The position numbers and the translations under genes were made by a program. The notes under the pieces were generated by a model. It was not told where the DNA came from, did no database searches, and saw only the letters and a program-made list of their open reading frames with translations. 64,000 nucleotides of DNA from Caballeronia udeis (lineage in GTDB: Bacteria > Pseudomonadota > Gammaproteobacteria > Burkholderiales > Burkholderiaceae): the NCBI RefSeq assembly GCF_001544555.2, contig NZ_FCOK02000030.1:34463-98462 (forward strand), given 5' to 3'. Position 1 is the stretch's first letter. Each line of letters begins with the position of its first letter. This document shows, piece by piece, positions 1 to 8,388 of the stretch.

Positions 1-51
1 GTTTCGACGCGACTCAAAGCAGGCGCGTCGAAGCGATGCGATACTCGATCC

Positions 52-831
52 ATGACGACTGCCACGTTCCGTTTTCATCGGGAGTTGAATGAGTTCCTGG
101 CGCGGCCGCAGCGCGAACAGGCGTTTGCGTGCGTGTGTCCGGTGGCGTCGACGACCAAGCATACGATCGAAGCACTCGGCGTGCCGCACACGGAAGTGGG
201 GCTAATTCTACGCAACGGCCTGCCCGACGGCTTCGATACACCCGTCGAAGAATCTGATTTTATCGATGTTTATCCGCCTGGCGTCATGCCCCGCGCGCTT
301 GAAACGGCCCATCCGCTGCGCGCCCCGTTGCGGCTGGAGACCCTGCGTTTTATCGCCGATGCGCATCTTGGCGGCCTGGCTCAACTGCTTCGGCTAGCCG
401 GTTTCGATACCCGCTACGACAATCATTTCCCCGACGATGAAATCGAGCAGCTTGCGCTCGCCGAACATCGCGTAGTGCTCACGCGCGACCGCGAATTACT
501 GAAGCGCCGGTCGCTGGTCCACGGATGCTACGTGCGCACGCTGCAACCTGATGCCCAATGGCGCGAAGTCGCCAAGCGGCTCGGGCTTGCGCAGCATGTC
601 CGCCCATTCAGGCTGTGCCTGATGTGCAACGCGCCGCTGCGTCGCGCGAGCGCGGACGAGGTGAGTGACCGCGTGCCGGAAGGGGTGCTGGAACGGCACG
701 CGCGCTTTGTCACGTGCGATGTGTGCAGGCGGGTCTTTTGGGAAGGGTCGCACTGGAAGCGGATGTGTGCGCGAATCGAAGATTTGATGGATGGCGCGCC
801 GGGTAATTCACCGGTTCCGGCGTCCGGCTGA
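52..831 (+). CDS. Mut7-C family RNase with N-terminal ubiquitin-like domain
   Basis: A 259-residue protein in two parts. Residues 1 to about 85 match the Mut7-C ubiquitin-like fold. Residues about 95 to 245 match the Mut7-C RNase domain, a PIN-like nuclease: the acidic motifs FIADAHLG and LTRDREL would carry the metal-binding aspartates, and a zinc ribbon is formed by CLMC near residue 189 and CDVC near residue 224. Full length for the bacterial family. The ATG at 52 is the first in frame. The family is predicted to cut RNA, but no bacterial substrate is established. It stands alone, with a short gap before the next gene on the same strand. Confidence 0.85.
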   Translation: MTTATFRFHRELNEFLARPQREQAFACVCPVASTTKHTIEALGVPHTEVGLILRNGLPDGFDTPVEESDFIDVYPPGVMPRALETAHPLRAPLRLETLRFIADAHLGGLAQLLRLAGFDTRYDNHFPDDEIEQLALAEHRVVLTRDRELLKRRSLVHGCYVRTLQPDAQWREVAKRLGLAQHVRPFRLCLMCNAPLRRASADEVSDRVPEGVLERHARFVTCDVCRRVFWEGSHWKRMCARIEDLMDGAPGNSPVPASG

Positions 832-935
832 TGGCTCAGCAATGACTGAGTAACGGGGCTCGATACTAGCTCACGCCCGGAGGTGCGTACAATACGCGCC
901 TCGGCCCTGTGCCTCTATAGCTTTTGGAGCTTCGC

Positions 936-1220
936 GTGAAAAAATTCGACCTGGAAAAAAACAAGGCGCTCAAGCTTACCAACGGCCTGAAGCAAAACAG
1001 CTCGTCGAGCTTCGGCCCGCAAACGGCGCAGCCGAAACTCGACAAGCGCGAACAGCGCCGTCTGGACCAGGAAAAAGGCCTCGTGCCCTTCGCCTGCAAG
1101 CTGGACAGCGATCTCGTCAGACAATTGCAGGAACTTGCGGCCAAGCATGAAGGCGGAATGTCGGAAGCGCTGGCGGACTTGCTGGTGAAAGCCGGCCTGG
1201 AACGCAAGGCTGCGGTTTAA
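936..1220 (+). CDS. Conserved hypothetical protein, 94 aa
   Basis: A small, soluble, charged protein. The N-terminal half is Lys/Asn/Gln rich (KKFDLEKNKALKL) and the C-terminal half reads as a helix (LDSDLVRQLQELAAKHEGG). The reading frame is also open from a TTG at 924, but GTG at 936 is the better start because GGAG lies at 926-929 with a 6-nt spacer. It has no signal peptide or membrane segment. The C-terminal part, with LVRQLQELA and MSEALADLLVKAGL, resembles a ribbon-helix-helix or CopG-like helical segment only weakly. I do not recognise the family, and the function is unknown. An intrinsic terminator follows. Confidence 0.7.
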   Translation: MKKFDLEKNKALKLTNGLKQNSSSSFGPQTAQPKLDKREQRRLDQEKGLVPFACKLDSDLVRQLQELAAKHEGGMSEALADLLVKAGLERKAAV

Positions 1221-1298
1221 GCCGGCCAGCGTTGCGGGTGAACGCGGTTAGCTCTGCACGCTTTCAGCACTAACAAAAGAATATTGTCTGCAGAATGG

Positions 1299-1333
1299 AA
1301 AGCCGTTCCGGCACGCTGCGGAGCGGCTTTTTA
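1299..1333 (+). terminator. Intrinsic terminator after the 94-aa gene
   Basis: The arms 1299-1310 and 1319-1330 pair over 12 positions with one G.T pair around an 8-nt loop. The 3' arm runs directly into a T-run on the + strand. It ends transcription from the upstream gene and may also serve the convergent cupin gene. Confidence 0.8.
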
Positions 1334-1392
1334 TCGCGTGCCTTAAACGACGCTTGTTCGCTGGATGCGAAGCCCGCGCGAAACCGGCTTCC

Positions 1393-1704
1393 TCAAACAC
1401 TCCCTTCCTTCTCGATCACCAGGATTCGCGCGATACCCAGCGGCTCGGCAACATGTTCATCGCCGGGTTGAGCGTGGAAGATATCGCCGGCGTCGAGCAA
1501 TACTTCTTCCTCAACACCCTCCCGCCGCACGCGCATTCGCACCTGGCCTTGCATGACGGCGAAGACTTCTTCGCCATCGTTCACGTGCCATTTATACGGC
1601 GCGTCAGTCCAGTGCAGGCGGCATGAGACGCCGTTCATCGTGGTGATATCGAGTGCGCCCCACGCGCGTTCCGCAGTAAATTCGCGGCTTTTGACAACTT
1701 TCAT
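1393..1704 (-). CDS. Cupin-domain protein
   Basis: A 103-residue single-domain cupin. The conserved beta-barrel core is visible as YKWHVNDGEEVFAVMQGQ, followed by LDAGDIFHAQPGDEHVAEP. The metal-site residues of this subfamily would be His in WHVND, Glu in GEE and His in DEHV. Full length for small cupins, with an ATG start at 1704. Its substrate cannot be told from sequence. Just downstream of its start on the same strand is the relic of an MFS transporter, so it may once have sat beside a transporter gene. Confidence 0.75.
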   Translation of the reverse strand: MKVVKSREFTAERAWGALDITTMNGVSCRLHWTDAPYKWHVNDGEEVFAVMQGQVRMRVRREGVEEEVLLDAGDIFHAQPGDEHVAEPLGIARILVIEKEGSV

Positions 1705-1730
1705 TAGTAATCCGGCAAAAGATCAGGACA

Positions 1731-1980
1731 TCAGGACAGGACCCGCGCTTTGTCGACATCGACATGACGCGCAGAAGGAATGAAGGCCACGGCGATGATC
1801 GACAGCACGATACCCGCCATCACGTAGAACGTCGGTGCGAGCGGCAAACCGGTTGTCTTGATCAGCCACGTCACCGCGGACTGACCGAAGCCGCCGAACA
1901 GCATGACCGCGACGTTGTACGCAATCGATAACCGCGTCGAACGGATGTGCGCGGAGAATAACTCCTGCGGATAACACCAG
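1731..1980 (-). pseudogene. C-terminal remnant of an MHS-family MFS transporter
   Basis: Read on the minus strand in the frame ending at TGA 1731-1733, the sequence is QELFSAHIRSTRLSIAYNV, then VMLFGGFGQSAVTWLIKTTG, then a membrane segment and the tail IPSARHVDVDKARVLS. This is the last ~80 residues of a metabolite:H+ symporter-type MFS protein (typical length ~430). Upstream of QELF the frame loses resemblance to the family (LQRFRLFWCY), and no start or earlier transmembrane helices are present. About 80% of the gene is therefore gone. The exact junction is uncertain, near 1975-1985. The 2000-2150 stretch holds nothing I recognise. Confidence 0.7.
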
Positions 1981-2156
1981 AACAGCCGGAACCTTTGGAG
2001 CGTGATCTCACCGTTGCCATGTCGTTTCCGCCCGCGAGGGCGTTTCGGTTGCGCCGGGTTCTGTCGCGTGCGCCGGAGGTGCGACGTTTTGACACGCCGG
2101 CTCAGATGCCTTGGCGAGTGTAAAGAGCGCTGAGATCGTTTTCAAGCGGCAATGAA

Positions 2157-2189
2157 AAACGCGCCCGGCCTGTGTGGCGGGGCGCGTTT
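2157..2189 (-). terminator. Intrinsic terminator after the HiPIP gene
   Basis: The arms 2157-2166 and 2180-2189 form a perfect 10-bp GC-rich stem with a 13-nt loop. Read on the minus strand, the stem is followed by a T-run, 40 nt past the HiPIP stop codon. Confidence 0.8.
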
Positions 2190-2229
2190 CGAGGATCACC
2201 GGCTACGTTGCCGGTCTGTTCCCGACTGC

Positions 2230-2544
2230 TCAGGCTTTCTTGTTATAAGCGTTGCACCAGCCCTTCGATGCGACCTGCTTGCCGGCGAACATCGGGCAGC
2301 CTGCGTACGCGTCCGTGGCTTTGCCTTGATAGAACGAGCAATTGCCGCAATCCTCGCCGGCGACATAGCGCGGGAATTTGGCTTTATCGACGGTTGTGGC
2401 GTCGAGCTTGTAGCCGAGGCTTTGTGCCATTGGATCCGACTCCGCCAGTTTGACGGGATCGGCGGCGAATGCGGTGCGCGATACCGCCAGCGCCGATGCC
2501 ACGCCAATGCTGGAAATGAGGAATGTGCGTCGTGAGGACTTCAT
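2230..2544 (-). CDS. High-potential iron-sulfur protein (HiPIP), Tat-exported
   Basis: A 104-residue periplasmic electron carrier. The N-terminus MKSSRRTFLISSIG has a twin-arginine signal and a hydrophobic stretch ending at AFA. The mature part has the four cluster cysteines in the HiPIP order CGNC, GCPMF and GWCNAY, which bind one 4Fe-4S cluster. HiPIPs shuttle electrons between quinol-cytochrome c reductases and terminal oxidases or reaction centres. I chose ATG 2544 because it gives the Tat signal at the N-terminus and has GGAG nine bases upstream; the frame is open further upstream without meaning. The gene stands alone with its own terminator. Confidence 0.93.
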   Translation of the reverse strand: MKSSRRTFLISSIGVASALAVSRTAFAADPVKLAESDPMAQSLGYKLDATTVDKAKFPRYVAGEDCGNCSFYQGKATDAYAGCPMFAGKQVASKGWCNAYNKKA

Positions 2545-2685
2545 GAGAATGTACTCCGTTGTATTGGGGGTGTGCGCCGTTCTTATCGACGACGATCTCC
2601 AAAGCATATCAACGCGAAGCACGACAATCTAAGCCAAATCTTATAGATAACCGATGACGAAAGGTCGCAGCGGGTTTCCCCTGCC

Positions 2686-2731
2686 TTACGTTACGTTACG
2701 TCACCTCGCCTCACCTCGCGTCACCTCACGC
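2686..2731. repeat. Short tandem repeats near the oxidoreductase stop
   Basis: TTACG occurs three times (2686-2700) and is followed by three degenerate copies of TCACCTCRC (2701-2729). They sit between the stop codon of the FAD oxidoreductase and the HiPIP promoter region. No function is evident. Confidence 0.6.
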
Positions 2732-2733
2732 CC

Positions 2734-3834
2734 TCAACCCAGCATTTTCGCGACCTTCTCGGCAATCGCCAGCGAAGCCGTCAATCCCGGCGATTCAATC
2801 CCGAACAAATTCACCAGCCCCGCCCTGCCGTGCGCGGCGCGTCCCTGAATGACGAAGTCCGCCGCCGGCTGCCCCGGCCCGGAAAGTTTCGGCCGAATGC
2901 CTGCGTAAGCGGGTTGAAGCGCGTCGTCGGGAAGATTCGGCCAATACGCGCGAATGGCGGCATAAAAGCTGGCGGCGCGCTGCGGATCGACGGTGTAATC
3001 GATCTTCTGGATCCACTCCACGTCCGGACCGAACTTGGCCTGCCCGCCCATATCGAGGGTGAGATGCACACCGAGCCCGGCTTCGTTCGGCATCGGGTAG
3101 ATCAGGCGGTCGAATGGCGTACGCCCGCTCACGGTGAAGTAATTGCCCTTCGCGAAATACAACGGCGGCACATGACGCGCGTCCAGCCCGCGGATAGTGC
3201 GCGCGATCTGGTTCGCCCACAGCCCCGCGCTGTTGATCACGCAGTCGGCCTGGAAGCGCATGGGCGCCTCGCCCCCGGTTTCCACAATAAACGAGCCGTC
3301 GCGCGCATCAATATCCGTCACCGGCGTGTGAAACGCCACGCTCGCGCCGTCGCGTTCCGCATCGCCCTGCAATGCGAGCATGAATTGATGGCTATCGATA
3401 ATGCCGGTCTGAGGAGACAACACCGCTTCCACGCACTGGAGTTGCGGCTCCATCTCCATGGCTTCGGCGCCGCTCACGCGCACCAGGTCGGTAACGCCGT
3501 TTTCGACCGCTTTTTGCTGAATGGCCGCGAGTTGCGGCAATTGATTACGCGCCGTGGCGACGAGTAATTTGCCGCAGCGGTTGTACGGGACGCCGCGGGC
3601 GTCGCAATACTCGTAGAGCATCGCCCGGCCGCGCACGCAGAGGTCGGCCTTCAGCGAGCCGCGCGCGTAATAGAGGCCCGCGTGGATCACCTCGCTATTG
3701 CGCGAACTCGTGCCGGTCCCGACCGCTTCGCCCGCCTCGAGCACGATCACCTCGCGGCCACGCGCGGCCATCGCCCGCGCGACGGCGAGTCCAACCACAC
3801 CAGCGCCAATCACCACACATTCGATTCTGTCCAT
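2734..3834 (-). CDS. FAD-dependent oxidoreductase, LhgO-like
   Basis: A 366-residue DAO-fold flavoprotein. Residues 5-35 form the dinucleotide-binding motif GAGVVGLAVARAMAARG with the ribose-binding Glu in VLEAGE. Next comes a family-typical substrate-cap segment with SSRNSEVIHAGLYY, which matches L-2-hydroxyglutarate dehydrogenase/oxidase relatives. The end has the C-terminal FAD contact FGIESPGLTASLAIA. It probably oxidises an L-2-hydroxy acid and passes electrons to the quinone pool; the actual substrate is not determined by sequence. Its length is slightly shorter than E. coli LhgO (about 420). It appears monocistronic. Confidence 0.85.
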   Translation of the reverse strand: MDRIECVVIGAGVVGLAVARAMAARGREVIVLEAGEAVGTGTSSRNSEVIHAGLYYARGSLKADLCVRGRAMLYEYCDARGVPYNRCGKLLVATARNQLPQLAAIQQKAVENGVTDLVRVSGAEAMEMEPQLQCVEAVLSPQTGIIDSHQFMLALQGDAERDGASVAFHTPVTDIDARDGSFIVETGGEAPMRFQADCVINSAGLWANQIARTIRGLDARHVPPLYFAKGNYFTVSGRTPFDRLIYPMPNEAGLGVHLTLDMGGQAKFGPDVEWIQKIDYTVDPQRAASFYAAIRAYWPNLPDDALQPAYAGIRPKLSGPGQPAADFVIQGRAAHGRAGLVNLFGIESPGLTASLAIAEKVAKMLG

Positions 3835-3962
3835 CTCACTATTCTAGGCCAGCCTGCATGACCGTCCCGCGCGCTTTATTGTGCTTTATTGCGCTTTTTG
3901 TGCGGTTGGTCATACCGACGCCTGCAAGGCATCATTTTCCGAAATAATCCGGGCCAAATCGA

Positions 3963-4010
3963 GAAATATGGCCTTTTTGCCCGAAAAAAGTCAGTTTCAG
4001 GCCATATTTC
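3963..4010. repeat. 11-bp inverted repeat between convergent transcription ends
   Basis: GAAATATGGCC (3963-3973) and GGCCATATTTC (4000-4010) are perfect reverse complements separated by 26 nt that includes short T and A runs. It lies 35 nt beyond the stop of the AAA+ gene (minus strand) and upstream of the FAD oxidoreductase start. It may be a terminator or a regulator-binding site. Confidence 0.6.
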
Positions 4011-4044
4011 GACAGGTTTTTGCAGATTTCTCCAAAGCACCCGC

Positions 4045-5022
4045 TCAGAACCCGATCGGTTTCTTCCGGCTGTCATTGCCAAATTCGATGTCCCGAGCCT
4101 GCACTTCGTGTCGGTTATCAATACGCGCATTGCCAAAAGCATTGAGCATTGCGCGCCGCATGGCTCGCGGGGAAGCCTTGGTCAACGCGTCGAGCGGCGC
4201 GTCGCCCAAGGTTTCCGGGAAGCGTGCGCCCCACGCATGCGCGCTGCGGATATCGTTATAAATCGACTGCGCGATACGGCGCGCGCCATCGCGATCCGGC
4301 GGCGCGATCTCGTACACGTTCATCCGGTTCAGCAACGGCTCGGGAATCGTGTTTGCCTGATTCGCCGTCGCAACCCAGACCACATTGCCCGCGTTGATCG
4401 GTATTTCAGCGAACTCATCGATGAAATTTTGCGCCGTATCGTGTTCCAGCAACGCGTAAAGCGCGCCGAGCGGGTCGTATTGGGCGTCGCCGGTGGCTTT
4501 GTCGATTTCGTCGACCGTCATCACCGGATTGGCATAACTGCCGTTTACGAGCGCATCGAACACTTTCCCCGGCTTCGCGTTGCGCCATTGCGACGACGCG
4601 CCCGACAGGATCCAGCCCGCCGTCAGCGAACTCATGGCGAGGTAATGGCTGGACGTGCCGAGCAAGCGCGCAAGCTGTTTCGCGAAATGAGTCTTGCCGA
4701 TGCCCGGATCGCCCAGCAGCAGCATCGGCATCAATTCGAGCCGGTCCTCGGTTTCAAGGCACAGCGCGATCTGCTTGCGGATGTCGTTGAGCGGTTCCTG
4801 GAAATTGGGCAAATCCGCCACCAGATCGTCTATGGAAGGCATGCGGTTCGGCTTGACGCAAAAGCGCAGATTGCCCGCTTTGAGCATCTTTTCGTACGTC
4901 GCGCGCAGCGCTTCGCTGCCCCCTTCGCTCAGCTCGTTCAATGCGGTTTCGACGTCGTCCAGGTCGTAGACCTTGCTGAACGACGCCACGGCGAGTTCTT
5001 GTTTGACTACAGCGGTGCTCAT
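4045..5022 (-). CDS. AAA+ ATPase, Lon-like module without protease
   Basis: A 325-residue AAA+ protein. Walker A is GDPGIGKT (residues 104-111), Walker B is VMTVDEIDKA, sensor 1 is VWVATANQ, and an arginine-rich lid contains SPRAMRRAML. The central domain resembles the ATPase module of Lon, but there is no serine-lysine protease domain and no Lon N-domain. The first ~75 residues are helical and unlike known domains. It is expected to be a cytoplasmic remodelling ATPase, with an unknown partner. A perfect 8-bp inverted repeat sits 22 nt upstream of the start and could be an operator. The gene is monocistronic. Confidence 0.8.
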   Translation of the reverse strand: MSTAVVKQELAVASFSKVYDLDDVETALNELSEGGSEALRATYEKMLKAGNLRFCVKPNRMPSIDDLVADLPNFQEPLNDIRKQIALCLETEDRLELMPMLLLGDPGIGKTHFAKQLARLLGTSSHYLAMSSLTAGWILSGASSQWRNAKPGKVFDALVNGSYANPVMTVDEIDKATGDAQYDPLGALYALLEHDTAQNFIDEFAEIPINAGNVVWVATANQANTIPEPLLNRMNVYEIAPPDRDGARRIAQSIYNDIRSAHAWGARFPETLGDAPLDALTKASPRAMRRAMLNAFGNARIDNRHEVQARDIEFGNDSRKKPIGF

Positions 5023-5043
5023 GGCTTTCCCCGGTTGTCTTGA

Positions 5044-5064
5044 TCGATAAATTCAGTTTATCGA
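5044..5064. promoter_or_regulatory. Inverted repeat upstream of the AAA+ gene
   Basis: TCGATAAA (5044-5051) and TTTATCGA (5057-5064) are perfect arms around a 5-nt spacer, immediately upstream of the AAA+ start codon. The symmetry and position suit a dimeric repressor operator. No regulator is encoded next to it. The rest of 5065-5400 contains no gene I can support. Confidence 0.45.
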
Positions 5065-5408
5065 CCACAAAATTGCGCGCAAGCGAGCAGTCCCGGGCGT
5101 CTGCTGCTAATCGCATAAAAATGCGATGGCTTCGGCAGGCGGGCCGAAGCGCTTGTATTATCGACAAGTTGCGCTGCGGAAAAAGCGGCTGCGAGCGGGT
5201 TCGAAAAGTGCGTTGAACCGGCATGAGCGGATTTGGCGGAACACAAAAGATTGCTGCCGTTTTTGCATTCGCACGGTAGCTTTTGGAAACACTTCGCGCC
5301 GAACGCCTGCACCGGATCAGTGTCAGTTCCAGTGTCACCAAGCAAGCTACCCGGATCGAACGGGCCATGCATGGCCCAGACGCAACAGGGATCAGGAGAA
5401 AAGCACAC

Positions 5409-5912
5409 ATGTTGAAACACCACACGGCGGCGTTGCTGTTCTGCGCCGCGATCGCCGCTCCTTTCAGCGCCCTTGCGCAAGGAACTCCGCCTCAGCCAGT
5501 CAAATGGGAACTGCAGGTTTTGCAGGACGGTCAGCAAGTCGACAGCTTCACCGGCACGACCAGCGTTGGACAGGCCCGCACCGATACCCATCACCACGTG
5601 GTAAAAAACAACGTAGGCTGCGCCGACAAACCCGCCGGCGACATCGACCTGCAGCGCACCCTGACCATTTCCCCCATCCACGCCAATAGCGACGACATCA
5701 CGTTGCAGATCGACGCGCAGGAAACCTTGCAGAGCAACACCGCGCCCGTGACCGCGGAGGGTTGCAAGCTGCCGCCCCAGCCGCGTCAGGTCAGCGCCAC
5801 GCACCCCGGGCTGGTTCTGAAGCCGGGCGAATGGTCAACGTGGCAGATCGTCGATAAAAACCCGTCGCTCACCTACAAGGTTCGTGCGACGCTGGCAACG
5901 GCTGCGCAGTAA
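5409..5912 (+). CDS. Secreted hypothetical protein, 167 aa
   Basis: The N-terminus MLKHHTAALLFCAAIAAPFSA with the cleavage region ALAQG is a clear Sec signal peptide. The mature ~143 residues are beta-rich and contain two cysteines (GCADK and GCKLP) that could form a disulfide. The ATG at 5409 is preferred over the open upstream frame because it begins the signal peptide and is preceded by AGGAGA. I do not recognise a family. Its content (KWELQVLQDGQQVDSFTG, and KPGEWSTWQIVDKNP) resembles periplasmic proteins with a secretin-like beta sandwich, but no role can be assigned. Confidence 0.7.
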   Translation: MLKHHTAALLFCAAIAAPFSALAQGTPPQPVKWELQVLQDGQQVDSFTGTTSVGQARTDTHHHVVKNNVGCADKPAGDIDLQRTLTISPIHANSDDITLQIDAQETLQSNTAPVTAEGCKLPPQPRQVSATHPGLVLKPGEWSTWQIVDKNPSLTYKVRATLATAAQ

Positions 5913-6002
5913 CGCGCCGCGCGTCGATCACACTCGACGCCGCCGCGTCCCACACCGCGCCGCTCAACTTCGCGGTCAACTCGCGGGCAACTTATTCATC
6001 GC

Positions 6003-6809
6003 ATGCGAAATCCAGAACATTTCACCTCCGGCATTCCCTCGGCTCACGACACCCCCGACTTCGTGGCCGTGAGCTGGAACCTGCACAAGGGGCGCTCACC
6101 GCTTGGACTCCAGGCGTGGAGTGCGATGCAGCGCTGGGTTCAGTCGACCAAGGCGGACGCTTATTTCCTGCAGGAAGCCATGGCGCGCCGGATGCCGCAG
6201 CCGGTGCTGGCCGCGAGCTTCGGCAATCCGCTCGAGGGCCCGGTCGATGACATCTGGCATTGCCAGGCGACAGAAATCGCGACCTCGCTCGATTTGCAGA
6301 TCGCACTCGGGCAAAACGTGTTCAAACCATCATGGCGGCATGGCAACGCGATTCTTTCGCCCCATCCGCTCGACCTGGGCGGACGGTGGGACATCTCGGC
6401 GCATCGGTTTGAGCGGCGTGGCTTGCTGGTCGCACGCGCCACGTTTGCCGGGCGCTCGGTCACGTTGCTGTGCGCGCATCTCGCGTTGACACGGGCGGCG
6501 CGGCTACGGCAGATGAACTGGATCGCGCTGTGGATTTCGAAGGAGGCGCCTGAAGGGCCGCTCGTTTTGGCTGGCGACTTCAACGACTGGCGCAATGATT
6601 CGGTGGGCGTCTTCGGCGAACTTGGCATGACCGAAGTGGCGACCATGCTTGGCGAGTCCGGTCGCACCTATCCGGCGTTTTCACCCGCGCTCGCGCTCGA
6701 CAAGATGTTCGTGCGCGGGATGAAACCGGTTGAATGGATCACGCCGACACAGGACACCGCATGGCTGTCCGATCACCTGCCGTATATGGCGAAGTTGCGG
6801 GTGGAGTAA
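6003..6809 (+). CDS. Endonuclease/exonuclease/phosphatase family protein
   Basis: A 268-residue cytoplasmic EEP-fold hydrolase. The family motifs are all present in order: SWNLHKG near residue 25, the metal-binding Glu in FLQEAM, LAGDFNDWRND near residue 190 and the catalytic SDHLPYM at the C-terminus. Enzymes of this fold cleave phosphodiester bonds in nucleic acids, phospholipids or sugars with Mg2+. The sequence is not specific enough to choose. The gene sits alone and convergent with the receiver gene. Confidence 0.85.
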   Translation: MRNPEHFTSGIPSAHDTPDFVAVSWNLHKGRSPLGLQAWSAMQRWVQSTKADAYFLQEAMARRMPQPVLAASFGNPLEGPVDDIWHCQATEIATSLDLQIALGQNVFKPSWRHGNAILSPHPLDLGGRWDISAHRFERRGLLVARATFAGRSVTLLCAHLALTRAARLRQMNWIALWISKEAPEGPLVLAGDFNDWRNDSVGVFGELGMTEVATMLGESGRTYPAFSPALALDKMFVRGMKPVEWITPTQDTAWLSDHLPYMAKLRVE

Positions 6810-6830
6810 ACGCGGTTTTGACTTCGCGTT

Positions 6831-7244
6831 TTACTTCGAACCGCCCGCAAATGACGCCGCGATCACGGTTTCTATCGCGGTGAAAGAGACGGGTTTGACC
6901 AAGTGATGGTCGAAGCCGGCGTCCCGTGCCTTTTGCTTGTCGCTTTCCGCGCCGTAACCCGTCAACGCAATCAGCAACGCCGTTTTGGTAACCGCGCGCG
7001 TGCGCATCTCCCGCGCAACCTCGAAGCCGTCCATGCCCGGCAAGCCGATATCCAGGATCACGACCTCAGGCGCGAAGTCATCGACCATGGCGAGAGCGCT
7101 CGGCCCGTCATGCATCACACGAACTTCGTGACCCAGCGTTTCGAGCAGCATCGACATGGCTTCGGCTGCATCGACGCTGTCGTCGACAAGCAAGACCCGG
7201 CGCGGTTGGGTGGATTCGCCCGGCACGCCGTCGATCGTCGTCAT
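6831..7244 (-). CDS. Stand-alone response-regulator receiver protein
   Basis: A 137-residue single REC domain without an output domain. The acidic pocket is VLLVDDS, the phospho-acceptor is VVILDIGLPGMDG (Asp in LDIG), the switch Thr is in ALTGYG and the conserved Lys is in LVKPVSF. I chose ATG 7244 over an upstream in-frame ATG because AGGAAAG lies just before it. Such CheY-like proteins of the hybrid-kinase type act as phosphorelay intermediates. No kinase gene is within the window. Confidence 0.88.
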   Translation of the reverse strand: MTTIDGVPGESTQPRRVLLVDDSVDAAEAMSMLLETLGHEVRVMHDGPSALAMVDDFAPEVVILDIGLPGMDGFEVAREMRTRAVTKTALLIALTGYGAESDKQKARDAGFDHHLVKPVSFTAIETVIAASFAGGSK

Positions 7245-7314
7245 GATGCTTTCCTGGATTTTTGAGAATGCTGAAAGTGCTCGCACGCCTGGGGAATCAG
7301 GCGCGCGGAGAATT

Positions 7315-8388
7315 TCAGGATGATACCGGGAAAGTGGATCCGTTCAGTCCGGCGGCAAATCGAGAGAGATCCCGAGGCATCCAGCCGAAGCGCGCTTGCA
7401 TCGTTTCGCCGGGCATCAACACCCCGCCGCCTATGTCCTCTCGCGGCGCATCAAGGTTCAGGAAATCCACCGTATTCGTTACAGGCTCCAAGCACAGCAG
7501 GTCCGGGTGCGCGGCTGGCGCGTATAGGACCATGTGATCGAAAGGCGCATCGGCGTGCAGGGTGACGCTGCGGCGTTCATCAGGCCAGTCGATGGTCGCC
7601 GACCTCGACCAGCCCGCGAAGTTGTTGTCCAGATGGTAAGCATCGGCCGGCAAGCCTGCCGGCGACGCCAGCGCATCGATGCACGGATGCGCGTCAAGCA
7701 AGGTCGGCAGAAGATCCTGCGTGGCGTGCCACATGGCGCGGACGTTGGTGTGAATGCGTGTAGCCGGCGTTCGGGGGTAATAAGGATGATGACCCATGCC
7801 GAACGGCATAGGCTGATCGGCGAGATTGCGTATCGACATCGTGACGAACAAGCCTGAATCATCGAGCTCGAAACGCTGTGTCGCTTCATATCGATACGGC
7901 CAATGGTGCGCCGGTTCGCTGCCGGGTTCATGGTTCAGATGCAATTCCACCATGGTCGGCGACACCGGACCCACGCGCCACGGGCGCCGCCACGCGTGCC
8001 CATGCAACGCGTGATCGAACGCGTTGCCATCGGCGGATAGATCGACCTCGCGGCCGTCGAAAACGAAACGTGCGTCGCGCAGCCGGTTGCAGTACGGCAG
8101 CAACGGAAAGCTCGCCATGCCCAGCGGATTGCACGCGGCAAGCGCCTCGGCCGATGCAGGGCGCAGCCAATGCAGCGCGCCGCGACCGCTCCCGCCGCCG
8201 TCATCCGGCAGATCGTAGAACGCCGCGATCGCGCCACCGACGTGCGGCGCCAGCAACACTCGCCGATCCTCGAAGCGGAGTTCGATCAGCGCAGCGTCAT
8301 TCAACGCAATGCGGACCGCGTCGTCAGAAGCCGGCGCAGGCTGAGCGGCGGCGCTTTGATCCACGCCTTCTTGTCGATCGGCGTTCAA
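7315..8388 (-). CDS. Aldose 1-epimerase
   Basis: A 357-residue galactose-mutarotase superfamily enzyme that interconverts alpha and beta anomers of sugars. Visible motifs are HALHGHAWRRPW, FGMGHHPYYP with the active-site His, and the general-base Glu in LLCLEPVTN. The start is a TTG at 8388 that overlaps the TGA of the upstream PhyH remnant as TTGA, which suggests translational coupling. A neighbouring divergent LacI gene and sugar importer fit a joint role in aldose uptake and use. The first 25 residues are low complexity, so a slightly later start is possible. Confidence 0.85.
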   Translation of the reverse strand: MNADRQEGVDQSAAAQPAPASDDAVRIALNDAALIELRFEDRRVLLAPHVGGAIAAFYDLPDDGGGSGRGALHWLRPASAEALAACNPLGMASFPLLPYCNRLRDARFVFDGREVDLSADGNAFDHALHGHAWRRPWRVGPVSPTMVELHLNHEPGSEPAHHWPYRYEATQRFELDDSGLFVTMSIRNLADQPMPFGMGHHPYYPRTPATRIHTNVRAMWHATQDLLPTLLDAHPCIDALASPAGLPADAYHLDNNFAGWSRSATIDWPDERRSVTLHADAPFDHMVLYAPAAHPDLLCLEPVTNTVDFLNLDAPREDIGGGVLMPGETMQARFGWMPRDLSRFAAGLNGSTFPVSS

